Shown one piece after another: positions 34,332 through 42,976 of a DNA stretch of 64,000 nt. The translations under genes were made by a program, and so were the position numbers. Below the pieces are notes generated by a model. That model was given only the letters and a program-made list of their open reading frames with translations. It did not search any database and was not told the DNA's origin. Origin of the DNA: DASXIF01 sp036498145 (lineage in GTDB: Bacteria > Actinomycetota > Actinomycetes > Mycobacteriales > Jatrophihabitantaceae); the NCBI GenBank assembly GCA_963708625.1, contig CAVPSV010000005.1:124001-188000 (forward strand), read 5' to 3'. The number at the start of each line of letters is the position of its first letter. The first letter of the stretch is position 1.

Positions 34332-35229
34332 CGGCCTGCGCGGGCGGAACCGGGGCGGGTACGACCACGACCACCGGTTCGCACGCGGCGGCCAGGCTGG
34401 GGGAGCGTCCGATCAGCACGACGCCGGCCACCATCGCGACCAGGCACAGGGATTCCAGGGCCAGGCCGGCAACGCTGAAGGACACCACGTCGCCGAGCAC
34501 GCTGATGCCGAGCAGGATGCCGGTGACCGGTTCCGCCGCGGCGATGGGCGGCAGCGAGTAGTCCAGGCGGGCGGCCTTGAACGCGCTCTGCGACAGCAGG
34601 ATGCCGATGATGGCCGCGCCGATCACCACGTACAGCCAGGGGTTGACGAGCACTGCGGCGACGCCGTGGTGGGCGATGACGACGAAGGCGGCCCGGGTGG
34701 ACGCGTCCTGCAGCCCGTACAGCAGGCCCGCGCCGGTGGCCAGCAGGATCGACTCGCCGACCAGACCGCGTTGCTTGCCCAAGATCACCAGCACGGCGAC
34801 GGCGCCGATGGTGACGCCGACGGTGAGGGCCACCACCGGGCCGGTGGTGGCGGGGGCAGGCGAGCTGTGCGGTTGTCCGACCGCGAGAAACACACCCAGC
34901 GCCGCCGACACCAGCAACGCGCCACCGGCCTCCTGCCATTTGATGCGTTGTCGGTTCAGGCTGGCCGCCAGCGCGAGGGCGAACAGCAGGCTGGTCGACA
35001 GCAACGGCTCCACGACGGCCACCGCGGCGAGTTGCAAGGCCAGGCCGGCGAGCACCTCACCGGCGATCATGCAACCGATGCCGGCCCACCACATCGGGAT
35101 GTGCATCAGGTCCAGCAGCAGCCGGAACCGGAGCAGGTCATCCTGCGGGACCCGTGCGGCGGCTCGTTGCTGCAGCACGTAACCCACCCCGAGCAGGAGC
35201 GCTGCGGCAACTCCGACGACGTAGACCAC
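34294..35229 (-). CDS. DMT-superfamily permease (NIPA/EamA-like)
   Basis: The 311-residue protein has about nine to ten membrane segments in two similar halves, typical of drug/metabolite transporters. The N-terminus VVYVVGVAAALLLGVGYVLQQRAA and the PMWWAGIGCMIAGEVLAGLALQLA stretch resemble actinobacterial DMT proteins near NIPA. The tail after the last segment is Pro/Ala/Val-rich. It starts at a GTG. It overlaps hpnH tail-to-tail by 38 nt, so its last 12 residues are read from DNA also coding HpnH. Substrate unknown. Confidence 0.75.
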   Translation of the reverse strand: MVYVVGVAAALLLGVGYVLQQRAAARVPQDDLLRFRLLLDLMHIPMWWAGIGCMIAGEVLAGLALQLAAVAVVEPLLSTSLLFALALAASLNRQRIKWQEAGGALLVSAALGVFLAVGQPHSSPAPATTGPVVALTVGVTIGAVAVLVILGKQRGLVGESILLATGAGLLYGLQDASTRAAFVVIAHHGVAAVLVNPWLYVVIGAAIIGILLSQSAFKAARLDYSLPPIAAAEPVTGILLGISVLGDVVSFSVAGLALESLCLVAMVAGVVLIGRSPSLAAACEPVVVVVPAPVPPAQAVSPVPALPADSA

Positions 35230-35307
35230 GGTTCGTCAGCTCCTGGGTTGGACCGGTGGTGCCTGTGCCGGTGCTGGATGCCCGGTGGATGGGCTGGTGT
35301 GGCGATT

Positions 35308-35331
35308 GGTGGGTGGGCTGGTGGGTGGGCT
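35308..35331 (+). repeat. Two 12-bp tandem units in the gap before the GntR gene
   Basis: GGTGGGTGGGCT is repeated twice perfectly, with degenerate extra copies on both sides. It lies in a 281-bp gap that otherwise holds only a candidate -10 box near 35473. Confidence 0.75.
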
Positions 35332-35472
35332 GGTCAGGACGTGTAAAGACATTGTCGATTATCCGTACCCGAGATGGGGTGCGGCGCAATCGCATCGCAA
35401 CCTCGTAGGTCCAGCCCGGCGATCCATGCTCCTGCTCCTACCAGCGAGTAGGGGCAGGTACCGTGTGATTCG

Positions 35473-35478
35473 TATGAT
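35473..35478 (+). promoter_or_regulatory. Candidate -10 box of the GntR gene
   Basis: TATGAT lies 32 nt upstream of the GTG start, and a GTGAGGGG ribosome-site-like stretch follows. No convincing -35 box is seen. Confidence 0.45.
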
Positions 35479-35510
35479 GGCTGCCCGACCGGGTGAGGGG
35501 ACCGTAATCC

Positions 35511-36206
35511 GTGGCGAAGCGATCGCAGGTGATCGTTGACGACTACCTGACCAAAATCGTCTCCGGTGAGCTGAGCGAGGGTCAGGTACTGCCCACCGAG
35601 ACCGCGTTGATCCAGCGTTACGGGGTGAGCCGGACCGCGGTGCGGGAGGCGATCCAGGCGCTGGCCAGCAAGGGTTTCGTGTCGATCAGGCAGGGCAGCG
35701 GGAGCACGGTTTCCCCGCGCAGCAGCTGGCACGTGCTCGATCCGGAATACCTGGAACTCACCGGCGGCGGCACCGCGATCGTGCAGAACCTGGTGGAGAC
35801 CCGCGATGTGCTCGAGCCGGCTATCGCCGGTCTGGCCGCGGCGCGCGCCACGCCGGACCAGATTGCCGAGCTTCGCCGGGTGGGTGCCCGGCTGGCCGAG
35901 GCTGTCAGCGCGGGTCCGTCGCAGGCCGACTGGACCGAGCTGGATCTCGCATTCCACCACGCGCTGGCCGAGTGCAGCGGGAATCCGGTGCTGGTGTCGA
36001 TCCACGGCTCCCTGTCACAGCTGGGCCGAGCGCACGGCGCCGAAGCGCGACCCGCGCACCAGCCCGGTGCGCTGCAGCGGGCGATGTTCTGGCACGAACA
36101 CATCGTCGAGGCCGTCGCGGCCGGCGATACCGCGGCCGCGCAGGATGCGATGCGCATGCACCTGCGCCAGGCACACGCCGAACCCGGTATCGACAAGAGC
36201 GACTAG
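35511..36206 (+). CDS. GntR-family regulator, FadR/FCD subgroup
   Basis: The 231-residue protein has an N-terminal winged helix (residues ~8-70: LPTETALIQRYGVSRTAVREAIQALASKGFVSIRQGSGS) and a C-terminal FCD ligand domain (~75-220) with the family's metal-binding histidines (for example FHHALAE and HEHIVEA). It starts at a GTG. FCD regulators usually respond to organic acids and repress a nearby catabolic gene, but none is directly linked here; its downstream neighbour is an antisense sigma factor 3 nt away. Confidence 0.88.
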   Translation: MAKRSQVIVDDYLTKIVSGELSEGQVLPTETALIQRYGVSRTAVREAIQALASKGFVSIRQGSGSTVSPRSSWHVLDPEYLELTGGGTAIVQNLVETRDVLEPAIAGLAAARATPDQIAELRRVGARLAEAVSAGPSQADWTELDLAFHHALAECSGNPVLVSIHGSLSQLGRAHGAEARPAHQPGALQRAMFWHEHIVEAVAAGDTAAAQDAMRMHLRQAHAEPGIDKSD

Positions 36207-36209
36207 CGC

Positions 36210-36785
36210 TCACGCCGATCGTTGGTTGGATTCCTCGTAGGCGCAGCGCAGCGCTTTACGGGCGCGGTAGGCGAGTGCTGAGACCGACTGCGGGGTGGCG
36301 CCGAGTTCCTCGGCCAGCGCCGACGGGCTCTGACCCTCGACGTGCATCCGCCACAGCACGTCCCGCCAGCGGTAGGGGAGCTCATCCATCGCTTCGTGCA
36401 CGGACATGCGGGTGGCGACCTCGTCCTCCGGGTCGGACCGGTGCGTGCACAGGTCGATGGTGGTGCCGATCTGGTCGGTCGGCAGTTCGCGGCCACGCTG
36501 GCCACGGTGCGCGTCTGCCGCAAGGTTGCGCAGGGCCGCGTACAGATACGGGGCGAACAGGCCGTCCGGCCCGCCACCCTGCCGCAGTTGGCGCAGGACC
36601 CGCAGGAACGCCTCGGCGACGTAGTCCTCGGCATCGGCTTGCTGGGCACCGAGCTGGCGGGCCCGCCGCAGGGCGGGCTCGGCATAGGTGCGATACAGCA
36701 GATGCTCGGCGCTCTGATCGCCAGCGCGCACTCGGTTGATCAGCATTCGGTCGAAAGCAGGTTGGTGTCGTTCGTTGGTGGCCAT
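36210..36785 (-). CDS. ECF-type RNA polymerase sigma factor
   Basis: The 191-residue protein has sigma region 2 (AGDQSAEHLLYRTYAEPALRR and DAEDYVAEAFLRVLRQL) and region 4 (PYRWRDVLWRMHVEGQSPSALAEELG followed by TPQSVSALAYRARKALR). Region 3 is absent, as in ECF factors. The ATG at 36785 follows TGAGGACC; a longer frame to 36920 has no ribosome site. No anti-sigma gene is adjacent, unlike many ECF pairs, so its control and targets are unknown. Confidence 0.85.
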   Translation of the reverse strand: MATNERHQPAFDRMLINRVRAGDQSAEHLLYRTYAEPALRRARQLGAQQADAEDYVAEAFLRVLRQLRQGGGPDGLFAPYLYAALRNLAADAHRGQRGRELPTDQIGTTIDLCTHRSDPEDEVATRMSVHEAMDELPYRWRDVLWRMHVEGQSPSALAEELGATPQSVSALAYRARKALRCAYEESNQRSA

Positions 36786-36996
36786 GGTCCTCAGGGGTGG
36801 GGGACGGAACGGACAGGCGTTCAAACATCGGACAAATGCATCATACGTCTGATGTCTTCTGTTGAACCCATCCGCACGGTCGCAGCCTGGTATGGCACAA
36901 AGGGAGTAGAGATCCAGCAAATAAGGGGTAGACGTACTACGCCATCGACAGCTGGCGGGGCTCGAAGCCCGGCGCGGCGAGCAGGAGAGATATGAC

Positions 36997-37602
36997 CTAT
37001 GTGCGCTTGGCCGACGATGCCCGCAGGCCGTCGAAGGCGATGGCGCTCAGCGCCGAGGCCACGTCGGCCCCGCCATGCCCGGGCCGGTACCACTCGGCCA
37101 CCGAGTTGACCATGCCGAAGAGCAGCCGGGCGGTGACGGCCGGATCGATGTCCGGGCGGATGTCGCCGTCGCGCTCGGCTTGGCGCACCAACGACGCGGC
37201 GTAACGGTCGAACTGGCGCCGACGTTCGAGGGCCGATCGTTCGACCTCGGTGTTGCCGCGCACCCGCAGCAGCAGCGTCACGTACGGCAACTCGCGCTCG
37301 AGTACCTCGACGCTGCCATGTACCAGCAACTCCAACCGCGCCATGGCGGTGCCGTCGAGGGCGCGGGCTCGGGCAACCACCGCACCGAGCCCGCCCAGGG
37401 CTCGGTCCAGCGCGAGCTGGAGCAGCTGCTCCTTGCTCTGGACGTGGTGGTAGATGGCCGACTTGGCGATGCCGAGCCGGCGGGACAGGTCCTGGATGCT
37501 GGTGCCGTCGTAGCCGCGTTCGTTGAACACCTCGACCGCGACGCCAAGCAGTGATTCGAGGTCATACCCGGGGCGCCCTCGGCGCCGGGCCGGGGCTGTC
37601 AT
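36997..37602 (-). CDS. paaR: TetR-family repressor PaaR of the phenylacetate genes
   Basis: The 201-residue protein has a TetR helix-turn-helix at about residues 12-60 (LGVAVEVFNERGYDGTSIQD and LGIAKSAIYHHVQSKEQLL). It overlaps paaI by 4 nt, forming a paaI-paaR unit divergent from paaZ. The shared upstream region has a 22-bp palindrome matching the corynebacterial PaaR site. TetR-type PaaR is known in actinobacteria to be released by phenylacetyl-CoA. The role here is inferred from context plus the operator; the protein itself shows only the generic family. Confidence 0.85.
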   Translation of the reverse strand: MTAPARRRGRPGYDLESLLGVAVEVFNERGYDGTSIQDLSRRLGIAKSAIYHHVQSKEQLLQLALDRALGGLGAVVARARALDGTAMARLELLVHGSVEVLERELPYVTLLLRVRGNTEVERSALERRRQFDRYAASLVRQAERDGDIRPDIDPAVTARLLFGMVNSVAEWYRPGHGGADVASALSAIAFDGLRASSAKRT

Positions 37603-38036
37603 CGACCACCTGCATCGCCGGCAGCGCCGGCGGCGAGCTGTGCGCTTCGACCACGGAACTCCGCGATGACGTCCGCGCCACGGCGAACGGTGACGTCACA
37701 GACGCCGTGCCGTCCCCATCGGGTGCGCATCACCGCCTCGGCGACGAGTTCGTCGCCGAGGTAGGCGGGCCTGACGAAGACGACGTCCGCGGACGCCGCG
37801 ACCGTCACCGGTCCGGCACTGTTGCACGCGCAGGCGAACGCCGTGTCGGCCACGGCAAACACCATCGCCCCGTGCGCGATGTCGTGTCCGTTCACCATGT
37901 CCGGGCGGACGGTCATCCGAGTTCGTGCGTGGTCAGGGCCGAGTTCGATCAGTTCGATCCCGAGCGCGGCTGACGCACGGTCGCCGGCGAGCATGGCGGC
38001 TACGGCGCGCTGGCCCACATCGGCGTCGTCGGGCAT
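37599..38036 (-). CDS. paaI: Hotdog-fold acyl-CoA thioesterase PaaI
   Basis: PaaI hydrolyses stalled hydroxyphenylacetyl-CoA intermediates, rescuing CoA when the paa pathway jams. The ~145-residue single hotdog domain has the signature NGHDIAHGAMVFAVADTAFACACN. The frame allows an ATG at 38048, but that codon sits inside a good -10 box (TATGGT, 38044-38049) paired with TTACTG 18 bp upstream. The ATG at 38036, at the predicted transcription start, is therefore preferred and the message would be leaderless. It overlaps paaR by 4 nt. Confidence 0.85.
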   Translation of the reverse strand: MPDDADVGQRAVAAMLAGDRASAALGIELIELGPDHARTRMTVRPDMVNGHDIAHGAMVFAVADTAFACACNSAGPVTVAASADVVFVRPAYLGDELVAEAVMRTRWGRHGVCDVTVRRGADVIAEFRGRSAQLAAGAAGDAGGR

Positions 38037-38049
38037 ACTGGCTACCATA

Positions 38050-38071
38050 ACTTACCGAACGACCGGTCAGT
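38050..38071. promoter_or_regulatory. PaaR operator between paaI and paaZ
   Basis: A 22-bp palindrome with half-sites ACTnACCG and CGGTnAGT around an nnCGnn centre; every fixed position of the corynebacterial PaaR consensus, as I recall it, is met on both strands. It fills the -35/-10 spacer of the leftward paaI promoter (TTACTG, 18 bp, TATGGT) and abuts a rightward -10 (TAATAT, 38071-38076) for paaZ. One bound repressor would block both directions. Confidence 0.85.
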
Positions 38072-38126
38072 AATATTTCCGGCTGGGACGCCCGCAGCGT
38101 GCCGGCGCCAGCCGTAGGAGGAGCCG

Positions 38127-40301
38127 ATGGCCACATCGCCCAGCGACACGGGAGCAACGCGGAGCGGTGAGGCAACAGCACCGCGCAGCGGTGAGGCAAC
38201 AGCACCGCGCAGCGGTGAGGCAACAGCACCGCGCAGCGGTGAGGCAACAGCACCGCGCAGCGGTGAGGCAACATTGCGCAGCTACGTCGAGGATCGGTGG
38301 GTCGAGCCGACCGAGCAGGGCGTCCCGGTGCACGACGCCACCACCGCCGCGGTGATCACCCGGGTCAGTTCCGCGGGCATCGATCTGGCCGCCGCACTCG
38401 AACACGGCCGCCGTGTCGGCGGAGCGGAGTTGCGATCGCTCACCTTTCACGAACGCGCGGCGATCCTCAAGAACGTCGGCGTGCACCTGCGCGAGCACCG
38501 GCCCGAGCTGTACCAACTGTCCGCGCGGGCCGGGGCAACCCTTAGCGACGCGCGCTTCGACGTGGACGGCGGCATCGGCGTGCTGCTCGGCTATGCCAGC
38601 AAGGCCAAGCGCGAGTTGCCGGCTGGCTCGGTCTACGTCGAAGGTCCCGCGGAGCTGCTCGGCCGGGGCGGCGCATTCGTCGGACAGCATGTGCTGACGT
38701 CGCGGCATGGCGTGGCTGTCCAGATCAACGCCTTCAACTTCCCGGTCTGGGGGCCGTTGGAGAAGTTCGCACCCGCGTTCCTCGCCGGGGTGCCGACCCT
38801 CGTCAAGCCGGCGACGCAGACCGCCTACCTGACCGCCCGGCTCGTCGAACTCATCGTCTCCTCCGGACTGCTGCCGCCCGGATCGTTGCAGCTGGTCTGC
38901 GGCGGCGTCAGCGGACTTGCTCGATCACCTCGGCGGCCAGGATCTGTTGTCGTTCACCGGCTCCGCGGGCACCGCGCAGAAACTGCGCAGCCACCCGAGC
39001 GTCGTCGCACACGCTGTGCGTTTCAACGCAGAAGCCGATTCGCTGAACTGCTCGCTGCTGGGACCGGACGCAGTGCCCGGCACGCCTGAATTCGACCTGT
39101 ACGTCGACCAGCTCGTCACCGAGATGACGGTGAAGGCCGGACAGAAGTGCACCGCCATCCGCCGGGCACTGGTGCCCCGCGATCAGCTCGACGCCGTCGC
39201 GGACGCCGTGCGCGAACGGCTCGCTGCCGTGGTCGTCGGCGACCCGGCCGCCGACGGCGTGCAGATGGGACCGCTGGCCAGCCTGGAACAGCGCGAGGAG
39301 GTTCGCCGCGCGGTCAAGGCCCTGCTCGGATCCGCGTCGCTCGTCTTCGGCGATCCGGACATCGTGCAGGTTGCCGGTGCCGACGCGGAGCGCGGAGCGT
39401 TCCTGTCGCCGCTGTTGTTGCGCGGTGATGATCCGGGTCGCGCCGAACCACACGAGATCGAGGCATTCGGCCCGGTCAGCACCCTGTTCGGCTACCGCGA
39501 TGCCGATGCACGCGGTGGCGCTCGCGGCTCGTGGGCTCGGCAGTCTGGTCGGGTCCGTCGTGACCGCGGACACCGACTTCGCCCGCCACATCGTGCTCGG
39601 CCTCGCGCCGTGGCACGGTCGGCTGCTGGTGCTCGACCGCGACGACGCCGCGGAGTCCACCGGCCACGGCTCGCCGTTGCCCATGCTCGTGCACGGCGGT
39701 CCCGGCCGAGCCGGCGGCGGCGAGGAACTCGGCGGCATGCGCGCCGTGCTGCATCACATGCAGCGCACCGCGGTGCAGGCGAGCCCGCAGGTTCTCGGCG
39801 CGGTGACCGGGCGCTGGACCGCACCGGCGGCGCGGCGGATGGACGGCGTGCACCCGTTCCGCAAGTCGCTGGCCGAGTTGCAGGTCGGCGACGCGTTGGT
39901 GGCGGGCCCGCGGTCCGTGACGCTGGCCGACATCGAGCACTTCGCCGAGTTCACCGGCGACACCTTCTACGCGCACATGGATGACGAGGCCGCCCGCGCG
40001 AATCCGTTCTTCGACGGACGCGTCGCGCACGGTTACCTGATCGTCTCCTTCGCCGCTGGGCTGTTCGTCGATCCCGACCCGGGTCCGGTGCTGGCCAATT
40101 ACGGCCTGGAGAACCTGCGCTTCCTGACGCCCGTCTATCCGGGCGACGAGCTCACCGTGACGCTCACCTGTGCGCAGATCACCCCGCGCCCGGACGCCGA
40201 GCACGGCGAGGTGCGCTGGGACGTCGAGGTGACCAACCAGGACGCCGCGGTCGGTGGCCCGGTACGACGTGCTCACGATGGTGGCCAAGCAATGGCCGTG
40301 A
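38127..40301 (+). pseudogene. paaZ: PaaZ: oxepin-CoA hydrolase / ring-cleavage aldehyde dehydrogenase, three frameshifts
   Basis: PaaZ opens the oxepin-CoA ring (C-terminal MaoC-like hydratase) and oxidises the aldehyde (N-terminal ALDH). The ALDH part reads YVEDRWV to LQLVCGGVSGL in the first frame, then LLDHLGGQDLLSFTGSAGTA with the active Cys in GQKCTAIRR in the second. The third frame gives AVALAARGLGSLVG through the MaoC hotdog with FFDGRVAHGYLI, and the last codons ARYDVLTMVAKQWP read in a fourth segment. The three shifts, near 38917 (extra T), 39500-39512 and 40252, are each equivalent to one added base. A strong AGGAGGAG site precedes ATG 38127. All domains are recognisable; gene decay or sequencing error are both possible. 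Confidence 0.85.
38163..38282 (+). repeat. Five 24-bp units encoding SGEATAPR at the PaaZ N-terminus
   Basis: The unit AGCGGTGAGGCAACAGCACC plus GCGC is repeated four times without change, and a fifth time with a diverged end. It is in frame with paaZ and adds about 40 residues ahead of the normal PaaZ start. Perfect identity of the copies suggests recent expansion. Confidence 0.9.
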
Positions 40302-41279
40302 CCGACGCCGACCGCGGGCTGCCCGCAGCGATGTCGCGGCGCATTTCGAGCACACGGTCGGCTCCGACCGGCGCATCGAGCCGCGCGACTGGATGCCGGA
40401 GCCGTACCGGGCCACCATGGTGCGCCAGATCGCCCAGCACGCCCACTCGGAGATCATCGGCATGCAGCCCGAAGGCACCTGGGTGACCCGGGCGCCATCG
40501 CTGCGGCGCAAGGCGATCCTGCTCGCCAAGGTGCAGGACGAGGCCGGGCACGGCATGTATCTGTATTCCGCGGCCGAGACGCTCGGCGTGACCCGGGGCG
40601 ACCTGACCCGGCGGCTGATCGACGGCCGGCAGAAGTACTCGTCGATCTTCAACTACCCGGCCACCACGTTCGCCGACGTGGGCGTCATCGGCTGGCTGGT
40701 CGACGGTGCCGCGATCTGCAACCAGGTGCCGCTGTGCCGCTCCTCGTTCGGGCCGTATGCGCGGGCGATGGTTCGTATCTGCAAGGAGGAGTCGTTCCAT
40801 CAACGGCAGGGCTATGAGCTGCTGATGACGATGATGCCGGCACCGCTGCCCAACGAGAGATGGTCCAGGACGCCACCGACCGGTGGTGGTGGCCGTCGTT
40901 GATGATGTTCGGGCCGCCCGACGCCGATTCACCGAATACCGCGCAGTCGATGGCGTGGCGGATCAAGCGCCATACCAACGACGAGCTGCGGCAGCGGTTC
41001 GTGGACATGACCGTCCCGCAGGCCGAGGCGCTGGGCGTGCGGTTGCCCGACCCGAACCTGCAGTGGAACGCGCAGCGCGGGCACTACGACTTCGGCGCTG
41101 TCGATTGGGACGAGTTCAAGCGGGTGATCTCCGGCGACGGTCCGTGCAACGCCGAACGGATTCGCCGGCGCCGCGCCGCGCATGACGGCGGGGCATGGGT
41201 GCGGCAGGCAGCTGCCGCGCACGCGGCGAAGGCGAGCGCGCGCACCCGCACGCCCGACGAGGGCGGTGCAGTGGCATGA
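40298..41279 (+). pseudogene. paaA: PaaA: catalytic subunit of phenylacetyl-CoA epoxidase, two frameshifts
   Basis: PaaA holds the di-iron site that epoxidises phenylacetyl-CoA. The start is GTG 40298 (overlapping the paaZ stop) or ATG 40292. The first frame break is near 40331-40340, before AAHFEHTVGSDRRIEPRDWMP, and the second near 40857, before MVQDATDRWWWPS. Each fits a single missing base. Between and after them the protein is well conserved: HAHSEIIGMQPEGTW, KAILLAKVQDEAGHG with di-iron ligands, CKEESFHQRQGYEL, and the C-terminal HYDFGAVDWDEFKRVISG. If the breaks are real, no active epoxidase could be made and the operon would be dead. Confidence 0.88.
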
Positions 41280-41566
41280 CGGAATCCAGCGAATGGCCGT
41301 TGTTCGAGGTGTTCCTGCGTGGCAAGCGCGGGCTCAACCACGTGCACGTCGGCTCGCTGCACGCGGCCGACGCGGAAATGGCGCTGCGGCACGCCCGTGA
41401 CCTGTACACGCGGCGCAACGAAGGCGTGAGCATCTGGGTGGTGCCCAGCGGACAGATCACCGCGTCCAGCCCGGACGAGAAGGATCCGTTCTTCGCGCCG
41501 AGCGGTGACAAGGTGTACCGGCACCCGACGTTCTACGCGATCCCCGACAACGTCCCACACATCTGA
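41276..41566 (+). CDS. paaB: PaaB: small subunit of phenylacetyl-CoA epoxidase
   Basis: The 96-residue protein has the family segments WPLFEVFLRGKRGLNHVHVG and SLHAADAEMALRHARDLYTRRNEGVSIWVVPS. PaaB is thought to bridge PaaAC and help electron transfer from PaaE. Its ATG overlaps the paaA stop (ATGA), and paaC follows 14 nt later. The reading frame is intact, unlike its upstream neighbours. Confidence 0.95.
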   Translation: MTESSEWPLFEVFLRGKRGLNHVHVGSLHAADAEMALRHARDLYTRRNEGVSIWVVPSGQITASSPDEKDPFFAPSGDKVYRHPTFYAIPDNVPHI

Positions 41567-41580
41567 GTCGGGGGCTGGGA

Positions 41581-42456
41581 ATGGGATTCGACAACGCCTA
41601 CGAAGCGATCACCGAAGAGGTGGACGATCACCGCTGGGCGTTCGGCACCGGGTTCGCCGATCCGCTGCTGGGCGTGGACGAGGCCGTGCCGGCCGGCGTG
41701 ACCGGCAGTGATCTCGGCGAGTACTGCCAGATGCTCGGTGACGACGCGCTGGTGTGCTCGCACCGGCTGCAGGAGTGGCTGACCCGGGCGCCGGAGCTGG
41801 AAGAGGAGACGGCACTGGCCAACGTCGCGCTCGATCTGCTCGGGCAGGCCCGGCTGCTGCTGAGCCGCGCTGGGCAGGTCGACGGCACGGGCCGGTCCGA
41901 GGACGACTTCGCCTACTGGCGCGGGCCCGAGGAGTTCCGCAACGTCTGCCTGGTCGAGGTGGCTGACGACGATTTCGCCGCTCTCGTGGTGCGGCTGCTG
42001 ATGTTTTCGGCGTGGCGGCTGGCTCTGTTCGAGCGATTGCGCGGTTCGCGCGACGCCGTGCTCGCGGCGGTCGCGGCGAAGGGCGTCAGCGAGCTGACCT
42101 ATCACCGCGACTACGCGGCGCAGTGGGTGGTCCGCCTCGGTGACGGCACCGACTTCTCCCGCGCCCGGACCGCTGCGGCGCTGGCCGAGGTGAGCGCGGT
42201 TTCGGGGGAGCTGTTTGCCAGCACCGACCTGGAGCGGCGCCTGGCCGACGCCGGCGTTGCGGCGGAGGTGTCGGCTGTTCGCGACGAGATCGTCTCGGTG
42301 CTGCAGGCTGTGACCGCGCAGGCCGGCCTCGAGCCGGTGGAACTCGACTTCGACGGTGTACCGAGTGGGCGGCTCGGCGTGCACGGTCCCGCACTGAACG
42401 CCATTCTCGAAGAGCTGCAGAGCGTCGCGCGGGCACACCACGGAGCGACGTGGTGA
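41581..42456 (+). CDS. paaC: PaaC: structural subunit of phenylacetyl-CoA epoxidase
   Basis: The 291-residue ferritin-like protein pairs with PaaA in the epoxidase core. Motifs are LGDDALVCSHRLQEWLTRAPELEEE, ANVALDLLGQARLLL, EDDFAYWRG and the conserved YHRDYAAQWVVRLGDGT. PaaC has lost the metal ligands of PaaA in the family. The start ATG is preceded by GGGGGCTGGGA. The stop overlaps the paaD start (GTGA). Confidence 0.94.
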   Translation: MGFDNAYEAITEEVDDHRWAFGTGFADPLLGVDEAVPAGVTGSDLGEYCQMLGDDALVCSHRLQEWLTRAPELEEETALANVALDLLGQARLLLSRAGQVDGTGRSEDDFAYWRGPEEFRNVCLVEVADDDFAALVVRLLMFSAWRLALFERLRGSRDAVLAAVAAKGVSELTYHRDYAAQWVVRLGDGTDFSRARTAAALAEVSAVSGELFASTDLERRLADAGVAAEVSAVRDEIVSVLQAVTAQAGLEPVELDFDGVPSGRLGVHGPALNAILEELQSVARAHHGATW

Positions 42457-42974
42457 CCGGATCGACGCAGGTGCGCGGGCCCGACCTCGAACGCGCTCGG
42501 GCGATCGCCGGCTCGGTACCGGATCCGGAGCTGCCGATGCTGACCCTGGACGATCTCGGCATCCTGCGGGATGTGTCGGTGGCCGACGGCGTGGTCGAGG
42601 TCGGGCTCACGCCAACGTATCTGGGCTGTCCGGCGCTTGCCGAGATGCGACGCGATGTCGTCGATCGGCTCGGCGCAGCCGGCTTCGCCCAGGTCCGCGT
42701 GCGCACCGTGCTCGCGCCACCGTGGAGCAGCGACGACATCACACCCGCCGGCCGGCGCAAGCTGGCTGCGGCCGGTATCGCGCCGCCGGGTCCGGCCCCG
42801 CGGCGGACCGGCCCGGTGCCGCTGTCCCTCGGTCCGTCCCGGCGGCTGGTGCAATGCCCGCAATGTGGGTCGGACACCTCGACCCAAACCGCCGCGTTCA
42901 GCGCCACCGCCTGCAAGGCCCTGTACCGGTGCCAGGCGTGTGCGGAACCGTTCGAGTACGTCAAGGAGATCTGA
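42453..42974 (+). CDS. paaD: PaaD: maturation factor of the epoxidase (MIP18/DUF59 family)
   Basis: The 173-residue protein has an N-terminal DUF59 domain (VPDPELPMLTLDDLGILRDV, TPTYLGCPALAEM) and a C-terminal four-cysteine zinc ribbon (CPQCG and CQAC separated by about 26 residues). PaaD is needed for Fe-S or di-iron assembly of the PaaABCE complex. It starts at a GTG that overlaps the paaC stop; the next gene follows 2 nt after its own stop. Confidence 0.92.
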   Translation: MTGSTQVRGPDLERARAIAGSVPDPELPMLTLDDLGILRDVSVADGVVEVGLTPTYLGCPALAEMRRDVVDRLGAAGFAQVRVRTVLAPPWSSDDITPAGRRKLAAAGIAPPGPAPRRTGPVPLSLGPSRRLVQCPQCGSDTSTQTAAFSATACKALYRCQACAEPFEYVKEI

Positions 42975-42976
42975 CG

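Noticed and set aside
36210..36785. Linked anti-sigma factor for the ECF sigma gene
   Set aside because: The neighbours are a GntR regulator and a TetR regulator; neither looks like an anti-sigma protein.
38163..38282. The 24-bp repeat as a CRISPR array
   Set aside because: Units are directly abutting with no spacers, and they are in frame inside paaZ. No cas genes exist in the window.
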